Assembly: GCA_017624855.1 (NCBI GenBank)
Contig: JAGAMF010000005.1
Span: forward strand, 496,001 to 560,000
DNA: 64,000 nt
Direction: 5' to 3'
From: Lachnospiraceae bacterium
Lineage (GTDB): Bacteria; Bacillota; Clostridia; Lachnospirales; Lachnospiraceae
The position numbers were made by a program, and so were the translations under genes. A model generated the notes under the pieces. It was given only the letters and a program-made list of their open reading frames with translations, was not told the DNA's origin and searched no databases. Shown one piece after another: positions 1 through 9,628 of the stretch. Every line of letters starts with the position of its first letter. Positions within the stretch are counted from its first letter, which is position 1.

Positions 1-1
1 G

Positions 2-637
2 CGCAATGTTATTCGCAATGATGTGATTTTATATCATCATGAATCTTTGAGCCGTGGCGCAGACATTATGTCGGAAGAGAAAATGAAGCGTCTGAAATGG
101 GAGAGAGATTATTTATATAGTCGGCATCCACAGTTTTATTGTAAGGACCCTTATGAAGGTGCCAATAACAGCGGCGGTGCGGAATTCGGTGTGCAGATGC
201 AACCGGACTACGATAAAGCAAGAACATCAAAAGACGGTGTGTCGGTAAGCAAAACTGTCTACGAAACATATCCTGCGGGAATTTATGTGGGATTTGATCG
301 CATTGAGAAAGATATGTTTATCAAATCCAACGGCAAAGATGTGTACATTATTCAGGGATATGCCATATTGCCGGAGGCGGACAACTGCCGTTATCAATTT
401 GATATGGTGCTGAAAGGTAAGGATGTAACCTATCGCTTACCGATTATGAAAAAACTTCGCCCCAATATGTCGGCAGGATTTCCAAATGCAAAGAATCTGG
501 AATTGTGCGGCTTTTATTGTTGGGTTACTGCGGCGGAATTGCCGGCAGGAGATTATGGAATCGGCATATATGCGGCAGATTCCTGCTCCCGTCAGAAGAT
601 ATATCAGGATACCGGACGGGTGCTCACCATAGAGTAA
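2..637 (+). CDS. C-terminal part of a GT2 glycosyltransferase (5' end outside window)
   Basis: The reading frame is open from base 2, so this is the 3' end of a gene that begins before the window. The first residues (…VILYHHESLSRG, then a charged helix and DPYEGANNS) match the tail of family 2 glycosyltransferases, where a YHHES-SRG block is followed by a helix and a DPYYNPN-like motif; the next gene ends the same way. After this comes about 150 residues of probable beta-sandwich (FGVQMQPDYD… to the C-terminus), an accessory domain I cannot name. The GT2 family transfers sugars from nucleotide donors to a growing glycan on the cytoplasmic face. The next glycosyltransferase starts 20 bases downstream, so the two are probably co-transcribed. 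The catalytic DxD region lies outside the window and donor specificity is unknown. Confidence 0.75.
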   Translation, partial: RNVIRNDVILYHHESLSRGADIMSEEKMKRLKWERDYLYSRHPQFYCKDPYEGANNSGGAEFGVQMQPDYDKARTSKDGVSVSKTVYETYPAGIYVGFDRIEKDMFIKSNGKDVYIIQGYAILPEADNCRYQFDMVLKGKDVTYRLPIMKKLRPNMSAGFPNAKNLELCGFYCWVTAAELPAGDYGIGIYAADSCSRQKIYQDTGRVLTIE

Positions 638-657
638 AACATAAAGTGGAGAAAACC

Positions 658-2631
658 ATGGAAAATGAAAAACAGTTGCAGGAGCTGGAATTTTATAAAG
701 ATGAGCTTCGCAAATTAAAAGAAGAGAATATTGAACTGGCATCCAAGATTACCACATTGGAGGCGCAAAAAGGAGAAGTCGAGCAGAAACTGGCTCAAAT
801 CAAAGGAAGCCTTCCTTGGAAACTTTCCAAACCGTTGCGCTTAATCCGCGTAGGTTTTATACGGTTGAGTTACTATAAGTCACCCAAGAAGATTGCCCGT
901 AAAATTCGTAATAAGCGCTTGGAAAAGCGATCTCATAAATACTTTGGAACCCAGTCTTTACCGAATGAAACCGAGCGTAAAGAACAGGAATCCTGGGCAT
1001 TTAAGGAAGAACATAAAATCTCTATTTTGGTGCCTTTGTACAATACGCCGGAGAATTTCCTGCGGGAAATGATTGATTCCGTTATTACCCAGACTTATAA
1101 AAGTTGGGAGCTGTGTCTTGCGGACGGTTCCGATGCAGAGCATGCCTATGTGGGCGAAATCTGCCGGGATTATGTAGCAAAAGACAGTCGCATTGTGTAT
1201 CATAAATTGGAGAAAAACGAGGGGATTTCAGGTAATACCAACCAGTGTTATAAGTTGGCTACCGGCGATTACATCGGCTTATTCGATCATGATGATATTC
1301 TTCATCCTTCCGTGCTTTTTGAATATGCGCGGGTGATTGAAGAACAGGGAGCGGATTATGTTTATTGTGATGAGGCTACTTTTACGGGTAACAGCATCAA
1401 CAATATGATTACCTTGCATTTTAAGCCGGATTACGCAATCGATACTCTGAGAGCCAATAATTATATTTGCCATTTCAGTGTGTTTAAAAAGACACTTTTA
1501 CAGGAAACGGAGTTGTTCCGTAAGGAATGTGACGGAAGTCAGGATCACGACATGATTTTAAGGCTTACAAGCATTGCCAAGAAAGTGGTACATGTGCCTC
1601 GCATTTTATATTATTGGCGTGCGCATGCCGGCAGTGTGGCAAGCAATATCAATGCCAAAACTTATTGTATCGATTCGGCGAAAAGAGCGGTTTCCGATCA
1701 TTTGCATCATTACAATATTTATAATACGGCAATTACCAGTACCAGAGCTTTTGAGACGATTTTCCGCTTGCAGTATGAATTGACAACAGAAGGTATGGTT
1801 TCCATATTGATTCCCAACTGCGATCATGTGGAGGAATTGCGCAAATGCGTGGAGGCAATCCGCAGAAAGAATTCATATGAGAATTATGAAATTATTGTAA
1901 TAGAGAACAACAGCAAGGATGAGGAAACTTTCAAGTATTACGAAGAAATCGAAAAGGATCCCAAGGTTCGCATTCTGAAATACGAGGGTGAGTTCAATTA
2001 TGCGCGCCTGAACAATATTGCGGCAAAAGAAGCCAAGGGCGAATTTTTACTGTTATTAAACAATGATGTGGAATTCATCAATAAGGATTTTATAAAAGAG
2101 TTGTTAATGTATGCCCAGCGTAATGATGTGGGTGCGGTAGGTGCCAAGCTTTTATTCCCGGATGATACCATTCAGCATGCCGGTATTATCATCGGACTCG
2201 GTGCCCACAGAACCGCGGGACACATTCATTATAAGGATGAAAATACACATATCGGTTACATGGGTCGTCTGTGCTATGCACAGAATGTGTCTGCCGTAAC
2301 CGGTGCGGCGCTTATGGTAAAAAAGGCCGATTATGATGCGGTAGGCGGCTTGGATGAAAAGTTTGCGGTGGCATTAAATGATGTGGACTTCTGCCTTCGC
2401 TTGCGAGAAAAAGGCCTGTTAAATGTGTTTACGCCTTTTGCGGAAGCTTATCACTACGAATCCGCATCCAGAGGTTTGGATACCGTGCCGGAGAAAGCGA
2501 AGCGTTACGAGGAAGAATGTGGGTTGTTCAGAGAAAGATGGAAGGAGCTTCTTGATAAGGGAGATCCTTACTACAATCCGAATTTTACCTTGGACAGAAG
2601 CGATTATTCGTTGAATGTGCCGAAAAAATAG
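658..2631 (+). CDS. Two-domain GT2 glycosyltransferase (rhamnosyltransferase-like)
   Basis: Predicted 657 aa. I start at ATG 658 (MENEKQLQ…) because the frame's longer upstream extension lies inside the previous gene and GTGGAG sits just before this ATG. Residues 1-50 form a charged coiled coil, followed by a basic linker. The first GT2 domain begins near residue 120 (KISILVPLYN) with acidic metal/nucleotide motif DHDD near residue 210. A second GT2 domain begins near residue 380 (MVSILIPNCD) and has LLLNNDVEF and the C-terminal YHYESASRG block. Two-domain GT2 proteins in polysaccharide clusters often add two successive sugars. It lies among other glycosyltransferases and sugar-supply genes, so a role in a wall or capsular glycan is likely. 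Donor and linkage cannot be read from the sequence. Confidence 0.85.
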   Translation: MENEKQLQELEFYKDELRKLKEENIELASKITTLEAQKGEVEQKLAQIKGSLPWKLSKPLRLIRVGFIRLSYYKSPKKIARKIRNKRLEKRSHKYFGTQSLPNETERKEQESWAFKEEHKISILVPLYNTPENFLREMIDSVITQTYKSWELCLADGSDAEHAYVGEICRDYVAKDSRIVYHKLEKNEGISGNTNQCYKLATGDYIGLFDHDDILHPSVLFEYARVIEEQGADYVYCDEATFTGNSINNMITLHFKPDYAIDTLRANNYICHFSVFKKTLLQETELFRKECDGSQDHDMILRLTSIAKKVVHVPRILYYWRAHAGSVASNINAKTYCIDSAKRAVSDHLHHYNIYNTAITSTRAFETIFRLQYELTTEGMVSILIPNCDHVEELRKCVEAIRRKNSYENYEIIVIENNSKDEETFKYYEEIEKDPKVRILKYEGEFNYARLNNIAAKEAKGEFLLLLNNDVEFINKDFIKELLMYAQRNDVGAVGAKLLFPDDTIQHAGIIIGLGAHRTAGHIHYKDENTHIGYMGRLCYAQNVSAVTGAALMVKKADYDAVGGLDEKFAVALNDVDFCLRLREKGLLNVFTPFAEAYHYESASRGLDTVPEKAKRYEEECGLFRERWKELLDKGDPYYNPNFTLDRSDYSLNVPKK

Positions 2632-2675
2632 GTATAATCCGGTAAAAAATGGGAAGTTTGCAGATTTAATCTCTC

Positions 2676-2704
2676 TTGAATATTCTGCTGACTTAGTGTA
2701 AAAT
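2676..2704 (+). promoter_or_regulatory. Promoter upstream of pgcA
   Basis: TTGAAT (2676-2681), a 17-base spacer and TAAAAT (2699-2704) form a good sigma-70-type promoter in the 200-base gap before the phosphoglucomutase gene. A small GGGC…GCCC hairpin lies further down in the leader. Confidence 0.6.
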
Positions 2705-2833
2705 TTTTGTTGGCGAGTAACCGGATGGTATGCATTGGGTAACTCTCATAAACGATTAAAATTCTGTGGGAAATTGGGGAAATGATTATTTTACGGGGCT
2801 AACAATGCCCGAATTCAGATTAGGAGGCAACTT

Positions 2834-4558
2834 ATGAACTACAAAGAGCAGTATCAGTTCTGGCTTGAAGATGATTATTTCGATGCTAAGACCAAGGAAG
2901 AATTAAAAGCAATCGCAGGGGACGAAAAAGAAATCGAAGACCGTTTTTATCGTGAATTGGAATTCGGTACCGGCGGTTTAAGAGGCGTTATCGGTGCAGG
3001 TACCAACAGAATGAACCTTTACACCGTGCGTAAGGCAACTCAGGGTCTTGCTAATTATATTTTACAGATGGGAACACAGGATAAGGGAATCTCCATTGCA
3101 TACGATTCCAGATTTATGTCTCCCGAATTTGCGGATGAAGCTGCGCTTTGTATGGCAGCCAACGGTATTAAGGCATATGTGTTTGATGCGTTAAGACCTA
3201 CTCCCGAACTTTCTTTCTCCGTGCGCTACTTAGGATGTACCGCAGGTATTGTTATTACCGCAAGTCACAATCCTCCCGAGTACAACGGATATAAGGTATA
3301 CTGGGAAGACGGCGCACAGGTTACTTCTCCCAGAGATGTGGACATTATCAACTGCGTAAAAGCGGTAACAGATTATCATACCGTAAAAACCATGGATAAG
3401 CAGGCTGCTATTGATGCAGGTCTCTATATTACCATCGGTGCAGAAGTAGATGACGCATTCATCGCAGAATTAAAGAAGCAGATTATTCATCCCGAAGTAA
3501 TCAAAGAAGTTGCGGATGATATCAAGATAGTATATACACCTTTTAACGGTACAGGTAATGTGCCTGCACGCCGTATTTTAAAAGAAATCGGTTTTAAGAA
3601 TGTATATGTTGTACCTGAGCAGGAAATGCCGGATCCTAAGTTTACCACATTGGATTATCCCAATCCGGAAGATCCCAAGGCTTTCACTCTTGCATTAAAA
3701 CTTGCAAAAGAAGTTCAGGCTGACATTGTGCTTGCAACAGACCCTGACGCTGACAGATTAGGTATTTATGCATACGATACCAAGAGCGGCGAGTATGTTC
3801 CTTTTACCGGTAACATGTCAGGTATGTTGATTGCGGAATATATTTTAAGCCAGCGTAAGGCTATGGGCATTATGCCTGAAAATCCTGCATTGGTTAAAAC
3901 CATCGTAACCACCAATATGGCAGATGTAATTACCAAGGCTTACGATGTAAAAATGATTGAAGTATTAACCGGATTTAAGTATATCGGTGAGCAGATTAAG
4001 TGGTTTGAACAGAACAATACATATAATTATGTATTCGGTTTGGAAGAAAGCTACGGATGTCTTGCGGGGACCCATGCGAGAGATAAGGATGCCATTGTAG
4101 CGGTTATGTGTCTCTGCGAAGTGGCTGCATGGTGCAAGAAGAATAACAAGACCGTTTGGGATATGATGGTTGAAATGTACGAGAAGTACGGCTATTTCAA
4201 AGAAGATTTATATACCATTACCATGAAGGGTAAGGACGGTGCTGAGCAGATTGCTGCCATTATGGAGAAACTCCGTGCAAATCCTCCCAAGGAATTCGGT
4301 GCTTGGAAGGTAAAAGAAATGCGCGATTACAAGAGCGGTAAGACTGTAAATCCCGAAACCGGTGAAGAGGGCGAAACAGGTTTACCTACTTCCAATGTTC
4401 TTTACTTTGATTTATCCGATGATTCATGGTGCTGTGCAAGACCTTCAGGAACAGAGCCTAAGATTAAATTCTACATGGGCGTGAAAGGTAACAGTCTGGA
4501 GGATGCAAGCGTTAAGGTTACAGCATTGACAGATGCGTTAAAGGCTAAGCTTGACTAA
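2834..4558 (+). CDS. pgcA: Phosphoglucomutase / alpha-D-phosphohexomutase
   Basis: 574 aa, the usual length for Firmicutes PgcA. It interconverts glucose-6-phosphate and glucose-1-phosphate in the cytosol, feeding UDP-glucose and dTDP-sugar synthesis. All four hallmark motifs are present: the phosphoserine loop TASHNPPEYNG with Ser144, the Mg-binding loop DPDADR (Asp303/305/307), the sugar-binding GLEESYG, and the phosphate-binding RPSGTEPKIKFY near the C-terminus. The ATG follows a strong TAGGAGG site and has its own promoter upstream. It lies between glycosyltransferase genes, in keeping with a role in precursor supply. A phosphomannomutase activity is possible in this superfamily, but length and motifs favour the PgcA/PGM2-like group. 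Confidence 0.93.
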   Translation: MNYKEQYQFWLEDDYFDAKTKEELKAIAGDEKEIEDRFYRELEFGTGGLRGVIGAGTNRMNLYTVRKATQGLANYILQMGTQDKGISIAYDSRFMSPEFADEAALCMAANGIKAYVFDALRPTPELSFSVRYLGCTAGIVITASHNPPEYNGYKVYWEDGAQVTSPRDVDIINCVKAVTDYHTVKTMDKQAAIDAGLYITIGAEVDDAFIAELKKQIIHPEVIKEVADDIKIVYTPFNGTGNVPARRILKEIGFKNVYVVPEQEMPDPKFTTLDYPNPEDPKAFTLALKLAKEVQADIVLATDPDADRLGIYAYDTKSGEYVPFTGNMSGMLIAEYILSQRKAMGIMPENPALVKTIVTTNMADVITKAYDVKMIEVLTGFKYIGEQIKWFEQNNTYNYVFGLEESYGCLAGTHARDKDAIVAVMCLCEVAAWCKKNNKTVWDMMVEMYEKYGYFKEDLYTITMKGKDGAEQIAAIMEKLRANPPKEFGAWKVKEMRDYKSGKTVNPETGEEGETGLPTSNVLYFDLSDDSWCCARPSGTEPKIKFYMGVKGNSLEDASVKVTALTDALKAKLD

Positions 4559-4585
4559 GAGACAGCCTGATATAGAGGTGTACCG

Positions 4586-5881
4586 ATGGGAAAGAAAATG
4601 GATTCCATTGCAAAAACAAGAAGATACTTACGGAGAAACGGTTTGAAAAGAACCGTTTCTGCCGTTATGGAGAGAATCAGTGCACCAAAATATGAAGAAT
4701 TTAATTTTTCTCCTTTGACAGAGGAAGAAATAAAGAATATTAAGGATTATACTTTTAGTAATCCTGTTAAAATAAGCATTTTGGTTCCGGCCTATCGTAC
4801 GAATCCTGTTTTCTTTCGGGAATTGTTGGATTCAGTAACTGAGCAGTATTATCCCCATTGGGAGCTGGTGATTGCGGATGCCAGCGGAAATAATGACTTA
4901 GAGGCAATTGTGGAGGAGTACAGAGAAAAGCTTTCCGAAGAAAGCAGTATCGTTTATCTGACGCTTGCCGATAACAAAGGAATTTCCGAGAATACCAATG
5001 CGGCGTTGGAAGCTGCCACAGGAGACTATATCGGTCTTCTGGATCACGATGATGTGCTGACGCCGGATGCTTTATTTTTTATGGCAAAAGCAATTGTAAA
5101 CAATCATCCCATATTGCTTTATTCCGATGAGGACAAGACGGATGCGGAGCTGAAAACCTTTTATGAACCGCATCGAAAGAAAAAGTTAAATCTTGATTTA
5201 ATTATGACAAATAATTATATTTGCCATTTTTGTGTAATGCGGGCGGATGTAATGAAGAAATTAAAATTCCGTTCGGAGTTTGACGGTGCCCAGGATTTTG
5301 ATATTATTCTTCGTTGCATAGCCGAATTAAAAAATGATGCAGAAGCGATACACATTCCCCGTATCCTGTACCATTGGCGATGTCATGATGAATCTACCGC
5401 GGTAAATACGGATTCTAAGCAATATGCATATGAGAACGGCAGATATGCGGTAGAAGATTTTATCTTAAACAGAGGCTGGAAGGGCTCGGTAGAGCACATG
5501 CAACATCTGGGCTTTTACAGGACGGTATACGAGCCGGATCTTTTCGCCAACCGTGAGGATGTGGGCATTATTGCCGGACCTGTATGTAAACACGGTAAAA
5601 TAATCGGCGGCGCAATGAAAAAAGACGGTACCGTTATGTATGCCGGTCTTCCCAAAGGTTTCAGCGGTTATATGCACAGGGCATCTCTTATGCAACAGGT
5701 GGGAGCCGGTGATGTACGCAATATGAAAGTTCGTCCTGAATTGCAGGAATTATGGGATAAAGAAGTTGCTGCCAAAATAAAAGAAAAGCATTGCGATTAT
5801 GTGCAGATAAGCATTGCGTTTTGCGAGCAGGCGGCATTACAGGGATACAAAATAGTGTATGACCCTCAGTTTAAGGCATGA
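4586..5881 (+). CDS. GT2 glycosyltransferase with degenerate C-terminal half
   Basis: 431 aa, starting 27 bases after pgcA behind GAGGTG. After a basic N-terminal stretch a GT2 domain begins near residue 60 (KISILVPAYRTN) and carries LLDHDDVLTPDAL, the donor/metal-binding motif, then a FDGAQDFDIILR block typical of GT2 enzymes. The domain closely parallels the first half of the 657-aa protein at 658. The last 120 residues look like the remains of a second GT2 domain: a GGAMKKDGTVMYAG segment resembles the MGAVG…IQHAG region of two-domain relatives, but the nucleotide-binding core is missing. It is probably a single-activity transferase acting on the same glycan. Specificity is unknown. Confidence 0.82.
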   Translation: MGKKMDSIAKTRRYLRRNGLKRTVSAVMERISAPKYEEFNFSPLTEEEIKNIKDYTFSNPVKISILVPAYRTNPVFFRELLDSVTEQYYPHWELVIADASGNNDLEAIVEEYREKLSEESSIVYLTLADNKGISENTNAALEAATGDYIGLLDHDDVLTPDALFFMAKAIVNNHPILLYSDEDKTDAELKTFYEPHRKKKLNLDLIMTNNYICHFCVMRADVMKKLKFRSEFDGAQDFDIILRCIAELKNDAEAIHIPRILYHWRCHDESTAVNTDSKQYAYENGRYAVEDFILNRGWKGSVEHMQHLGFYRTVYEPDLFANREDVGIIAGPVCKHGKIIGGAMKKDGTVMYAGLPKGFSGYMHRASLMQQVGAGDVRNMKVRPELQELWDKEVAAKIKEKHCDYVQISIAFCEQAALQGYKIVYDPQFKA

Positions 5882-5973
5882 TGCGTTGTTTTTACGGCAA
5901 AAACATGTATGACTGCGCGAGTTAATGAAAGTCAATGAAATCCAACGAGATTCAACAAGGAAAGGAAGACGGT

Positions 5974-6951
5974 GTGAGTAAAACAGCGGTTGTAATCCCA
6001 AATTACAATGGAATAAAGTTTCTTTCAGACTGTCTGAATTCTTTAAAAAAGCAGTCGGTACAGGATTTTGAGGTTGTTGTGGTGGACGATTGTTCTTCTG
6101 ATGACAGCATAAAAGAAATTGAATGCAACTTTTCTTGGGTGAAATGTGTCAAAAGAATAGAGAACGGTGGATTTGCCGTTGCCGTAAACGATGGAATTCG
6201 TTATGCCAAAGAAAACGGCGCGGAATATATTGTTCTTTTAAATAACGATACTGTTGCCGAGGAACATTTTATTGAGAAGCTTGTTGCCGCAGTTGAAGGC
6301 GACAAGAATTGTTTTTCGGTTCAGGCAAAGATGCTTTCACTAAAAGAGCCTGAAATAATTGATGATGCCGGAGACTTTTATACGGTGTTGGGCTGGGCTT
6401 ACGCCAGAGGCAAAGGAAAAAACAACTCCAAATATAATAAAAAAGGAAGAATCTTTGCGTCTTGCGGCGGAGCGGCAATCTATCGCGCGGAAGTTTTTGA
6501 TAAAATAGGGTATTTCGATGAAACGCATTTTGCATATTTGGAAGATATAGACATTGGGTATCGTGCGGGACTTTTCGGATATTATAATTTATATGAGCCG
6601 GAAGCTGTTGTTTATCATGCGGGCAGTGCTACATCCGGTTCCAGGTATAATGAATTCAAAATTCGTCTTGCTGCAAGAAACAGTGTTATTTTAATTTATA
6701 AAAATCAGACCGTTCTGCAAGTAATCTTGCATTTTGTTCCTTTGACAGCCGGATTTTTGATAAAACAGCTATTTTTTGCAATAAAAGGATATGGGAAAAC
6801 CTATCATAAGGCTGTGTTGGAAGGGCTGAAATTATGCAGTACTCCGGAGATGAAGCAAAAGAAAATCGGTATTGTAAAAGGACATTTTGCGGATGCATGT
6901 AAGCTGGAATGGCAGCTTTGGGTGAATGTTCTTAGGAAAATATTGCAATAA
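5974..6951 (+). CDS. GT2 glycosyltransferase (rhamnosyltransferase-like)
   Basis: I choose GTG 5974 (325 aa), preceded by AAGGAAAGGAAG, over ATG 5935, which has no ribosome-binding site. The GT2 fold starts at once (KTAVVIPNYNGIKFL), with VVVDDCSSDD, the donor-site IVLLNNDT and a C-terminal FDETHFAYLEDIDIGYR block like that of RfbF/WbbL-type rhamnosyltransferases. Near the end, two hydrophobic stretches (VILHFVPLTAGFLIKQLFFAI) suggest membrane association. It is part of the polysaccharide cluster and is followed closely by a promoter for the sugar-phosphate transferase. Assignment as a rhamnosyltransferase is by resemblance only. Confidence 0.82.
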   Translation: MSKTAVVIPNYNGIKFLSDCLNSLKKQSVQDFEVVVVDDCSSDDSIKEIECNFSWVKCVKRIENGGFAVAVNDGIRYAKENGAEYIVLLNNDTVAEEHFIEKLVAAVEGDKNCFSVQAKMLSLKEPEIIDDAGDFYTVLGWAYARGKGKNNSKYNKKGRIFASCGGAAIYRAEVFDKIGYFDETHFAYLEDIDIGYRAGLFGYYNLYEPEAVVYHAGSATSGSRYNEFKIRLAARNSVILIYKNQTVLQVILHFVPLTAGFLIKQLFFAIKGYGKTYHKAVLEGLKLCSTPEMKQKKIGIVKGHFADACKLEWQLWVNVLRKILQ

Positions 6952-6953
6952 AC

Positions 6954-6982
6954 TTGAAATTTTTGTAACAATATTGTAATAT
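6954..6982 (+). promoter_or_regulatory. Promoter for the sugar-phosphate transferase gene
   Basis: TTGAAA (6954-6959), 17-base spacer, TAATAT (6977-6982), directly after the stop codon of the preceding glycosyltransferase. The start region follows about 30 bases downstream. Confidence 0.65.
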
Positions 6983-7014
6983 TAGAGCGGTGTGTAGAAA
7001 TATAGGTGATGATT

Positions 7015-8415
7015 ATGATCAAGGATAATCAGAGATATTTGAATCGTATCCATGTTCTTTTGGATGCATTGGTTACGATTGTATCATATATTGCAGCATG
7101 GTGGCTTCGTATTGTGGTGTTCCAGAAACCCGGTGAAGGTGTTTTAGCACCGGAAGCTTACTTCGTTGCACTTATTGCATTAGTACCCGGATATTTGGCA
7201 ATGTATACCGCTTTGAATTTGTATAAGTCAAAGCGTTATTCCAGTGCAAAGCGGGAATTTTTTGATGTTATAAAAGCAAATTTAATAGGATTACTTATTT
7301 TCTTCGTTGCTCTGTACATTATCAACGAGCCGGATTTTTCCCGTTCGGTAATTTTTATTTTCTTTGTGATCAATGTTGGATTAACCATATTGGTTCGAAA
7401 TACCATTCGTGTATTTTTACGCCAGATTCGTAAAAAAGGCTACAATGTAAAGTACATTGTTTTAGTAGGTTATTCCAGAGCGGCAGAAGAATATATCGAC
7501 CGTATTATTGCCAATCCTCAGTGGGGTTATGTGGTTCGTGGTATTTTAGACGATCATATTCCCGCAGGTACTCTGTACAGAGGCGTTAAAGTATTAGGCC
7601 GTATTGATAACTTGTATTATGTATTGCCGGAAAATAAACTTGATGAAATTGCGGTTACTCTTTCATTGGAAGATTATGACAGACTGGAAGAAATTGTAGG
7701 TTTGTGTGAGAAGTCAGGTGTACATACTAAGTTTATCCCTGATTACAACAGCGTTATTCCCAGCAGACCTTATACAGAAGATTTGTCAGGACTTCCGGTT
7801 ATAAATATCAGAAGAGTTCCTTTGACCAATACATTAAATTGGGTTGTTAAAAGAGTTGTTGACATTATCGGTTCGCTGGTGGCATTGGTAATTTTTTCAC
7901 CTGTTATGCTGATTGCGGCTATTGTAATTAAATGTTCCGATGAGGGTCCTGTTATTTTTAAGCAGGAGAGAGTCGGACTTCATAATAAAACCTTTCAAAT
8001 GTATAAGTTTCGTACCATGGCGGTACAGAAACCGCAGGAAGAAAGCAAGGCGTGGACGGTTAAAAATGACCCCCGCGTAACCAAGTTTGGTAAATTTTTG
8101 CGCAAGACAAGCTTAGATGAGATTCCTCAGTTTTATAATATATTAAAAGGCGATATGAGTCTTGTGGGTCCCAGACCGGAACGACCGGTATTTGTGGATA
8201 AATTTAAGGAAGAGATTCCCCGCTATATGATTAAACACCAGGTTCGTCCCGGACTTACAGGATGGGCGCAGGTTAACGGCTATCGAGGAGATACTTCCAT
8301 CCGTAAAAGAATAGATTGTGATATTTACTATATTGAAAACTGGACCTTCGGTTTTGATATTAAAATTTTATTTATGACCATATTTAAAGGATTTATTAAT
8401 AAAAATGCGTACTAA
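7015..8415 (+). CDS. Polyprenyl-phosphate sugar-1-phosphate transferase (WcaJ/CpsE-like)
   Basis: 466 aa from ATG 7015, chosen because AGGTGA lies five bases upstream; GTG 7006 and ATG 7009 are in-frame alternatives. The N-terminal 130 residues hold several membrane helices, followed by a Rossmann-like CoA-binding-type domain (YIVLVGYSRAAEEYIDR). The catalytic bacterial sugar transferase domain begins near residue 275 (VKRVVDIIGSLVALVIFSP) with FKQERVGLHNKTF, MYKFRTM and the signature GDMSLVGPRPERP. Such enzymes start glycan synthesis by moving a hexose-1-phosphate from a UDP-sugar to undecaprenyl phosphate. It is the probable first committed enzyme of the polysaccharide made by the neighbouring glycosyltransferases. 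The sugar (glucose or galactose) cannot be decided here. Confidence 0.92.
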   Translation: MIKDNQRYLNRIHVLLDALVTIVSYIAAWWLRIVVFQKPGEGVLAPEAYFVALIALVPGYLAMYTALNLYKSKRYSSAKREFFDVIKANLIGLLIFFVALYIINEPDFSRSVIFIFFVINVGLTILVRNTIRVFLRQIRKKGYNVKYIVLVGYSRAAEEYIDRIIANPQWGYVVRGILDDHIPAGTLYRGVKVLGRIDNLYYVLPENKLDEIAVTLSLEDYDRLEEIVGLCEKSGVHTKFIPDYNSVIPSRPYTEDLSGLPVINIRRVPLTNTLNWVVKRVVDIIGSLVALVIFSPVMLIAAIVIKCSDEGPVIFKQERVGLHNKTFQMYKFRTMAVQKPQEESKAWTVKNDPRVTKFGKFLRKTSLDEIPQFYNILKGDMSLVGPRPERPVFVDKFKEEIPRYMIKHQVRPGLTGWAQVNGYRGDTSIRKRIDCDIYYIENWTFGFDIKILFMTIFKGFINKNAY

Positions 8416-8426
8416 TGGAGGATATT

Positions 8427-9557
8427 ATGAGTGCACAACAGAGTGGTAAAAAAGGCGGAAAGAAAAGAAAGGTAAAAAAGGGTAAGATAGTCCTTTTACT
8501 TTGCGAAGTAATCATTTTGGTGGTTGCGGTAGCTGCTTTGGCTATGGTTTTCAAAGCTACTGACAAAGAAAAAGGTATGACCAAGATTGAAATTGACGAT
8601 CCTGAGGTAAATACAGGTATAGGTAACCAGTTTAATGAGAACGAAGATTTACAGAAATATACCAATATTGCATTGTTTGGTGTAGATGCCCGTGGATCTA
8701 ATCTTACAGCAGGTACTCGTTCCGATACAATTATGATTTTATCCCTTAACAATGAAACCGGAGAAGCGAAACTGGTTTCTGTATATCGTGATACCTACTT
8801 GAATTTAGGTAATGATGTATACAACAAATGTAATGCGGCATATGCAAAGGGTGGTCCCGAGCAGGCGATTTCCATGCTTAACTTGAACCTTGACCTTTAC
8901 ATAACCGATTTTGTTACGGTTGGTTTTAGCGGTTTAATGAAGGTTATTGATGCTGTTGGCGGTGTTGAAATTGATGTAAAAGAAAATGAAATTAAGCATT
9001 TAAATAACTATCAGGCATCCATGTATGCTACCGAGGCGGAACCCAATAAATTAACAACAGACTATGTTCCCGTTACAGAGCCCGGTTTACAGACCCTCAG
9101 CGGTTATCAGGCAGTGGCTTATTGCCGAATCAGAGCGGTTGGTAACGACTTTGGACGTACAGAGAGACAGAGAAATGTGCTTCAGGCTGTATTGAACAAA
9201 GCAAAGAATGCAACTCCCGATCAGTTAAATAAAATTGCAGAGGAAGTATTCCCCTTGATTGCTACTTCTATGGAAGTAGATGAAATCCTTGGCTTGATTG
9301 CAAATGTTTCAAGCTATGAAATCGTAGGAAGCTGCGGTTTCCCCTTCGATACCAATATTACCACCGGTAAAATCGGAAGTAAGGGTAGCTGTGTCATTCC
9401 CATGGATTTAACCACAAATGTTGAATTACTTCACGAATATTTATATCCCGGTGTAGAATATACTCCTTCCCCGGAAGTATTGGAATACAGTGGCATTATC
9501 GAAGCAGATACCTCACCATATGTAGGTACCATGTCTAAGGATGAAGAATTAGATTAA
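8427..9557 (+). CDS. LytR-CpsA-Psr (LCP) family glycopolymer transferase
   Basis: 376 aa. I start at ATG 8427, correctly spaced after GGAGG at 8417-8421; the in-frame ATG at 8415 overlaps the previous stop and lies before that site. A Lys-rich cytoplasmic tail and one helix (about residues 22-42) precede an extracellular LCP domain starting at NIALFGVDARG, with the conserved Arg/Asp motifs TRSDTIMILSL and SVYRDTYL and the later AYCRIRAVGNDFGRTERQR. LCP proteins move finished glycans from the undecaprenyl carrier onto peptidoglycan. Its position right after the initiating transferase suggests it attaches the product of this cluster to the wall. A terminator follows. Confidence 0.92.
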   Translation: MSAQQSGKKGGKKRKVKKGKIVLLLCEVIILVVAVAALAMVFKATDKEKGMTKIEIDDPEVNTGIGNQFNENEDLQKYTNIALFGVDARGSNLTAGTRSDTIMILSLNNETGEAKLVSVYRDTYLNLGNDVYNKCNAAYAKGGPEQAISMLNLNLDLYITDFVTVGFSGLMKVIDAVGGVEIDVKENEIKHLNNYQASMYATEAEPNKLTTDYVPVTEPGLQTLSGYQAVAYCRIRAVGNDFGRTERQRNVLQAVLNKAKNATPDQLNKIAEEVFPLIATSMEVDEILGLIANVSSYEIVGSCGFPFDTNITTGKIGSKGSCVIPMDLTTNVELLHEYLYPGVEYTPSPEVLEYSGIIEADTSPYVGTMSKDEELD

Positions 9558-9568
9558 AATAAACAATG

Positions 9569-9604
9569 AAGGGACCCGAAATCAAATGGGTCCCTTGTTT
9601 TAAA
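9569..9604 (+). terminator. Rho-independent terminator after the LCP gene
   Basis: AAGGGACCC (9569-9577) pairs with GGGTCCCTT (9588-9596) across a 10-base A-rich loop, followed by GTTTTAAATT. Confidence 0.85.
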
Positions 9605-9628
9605 TTGTAAAAAGGCTTAGGAGGCCAT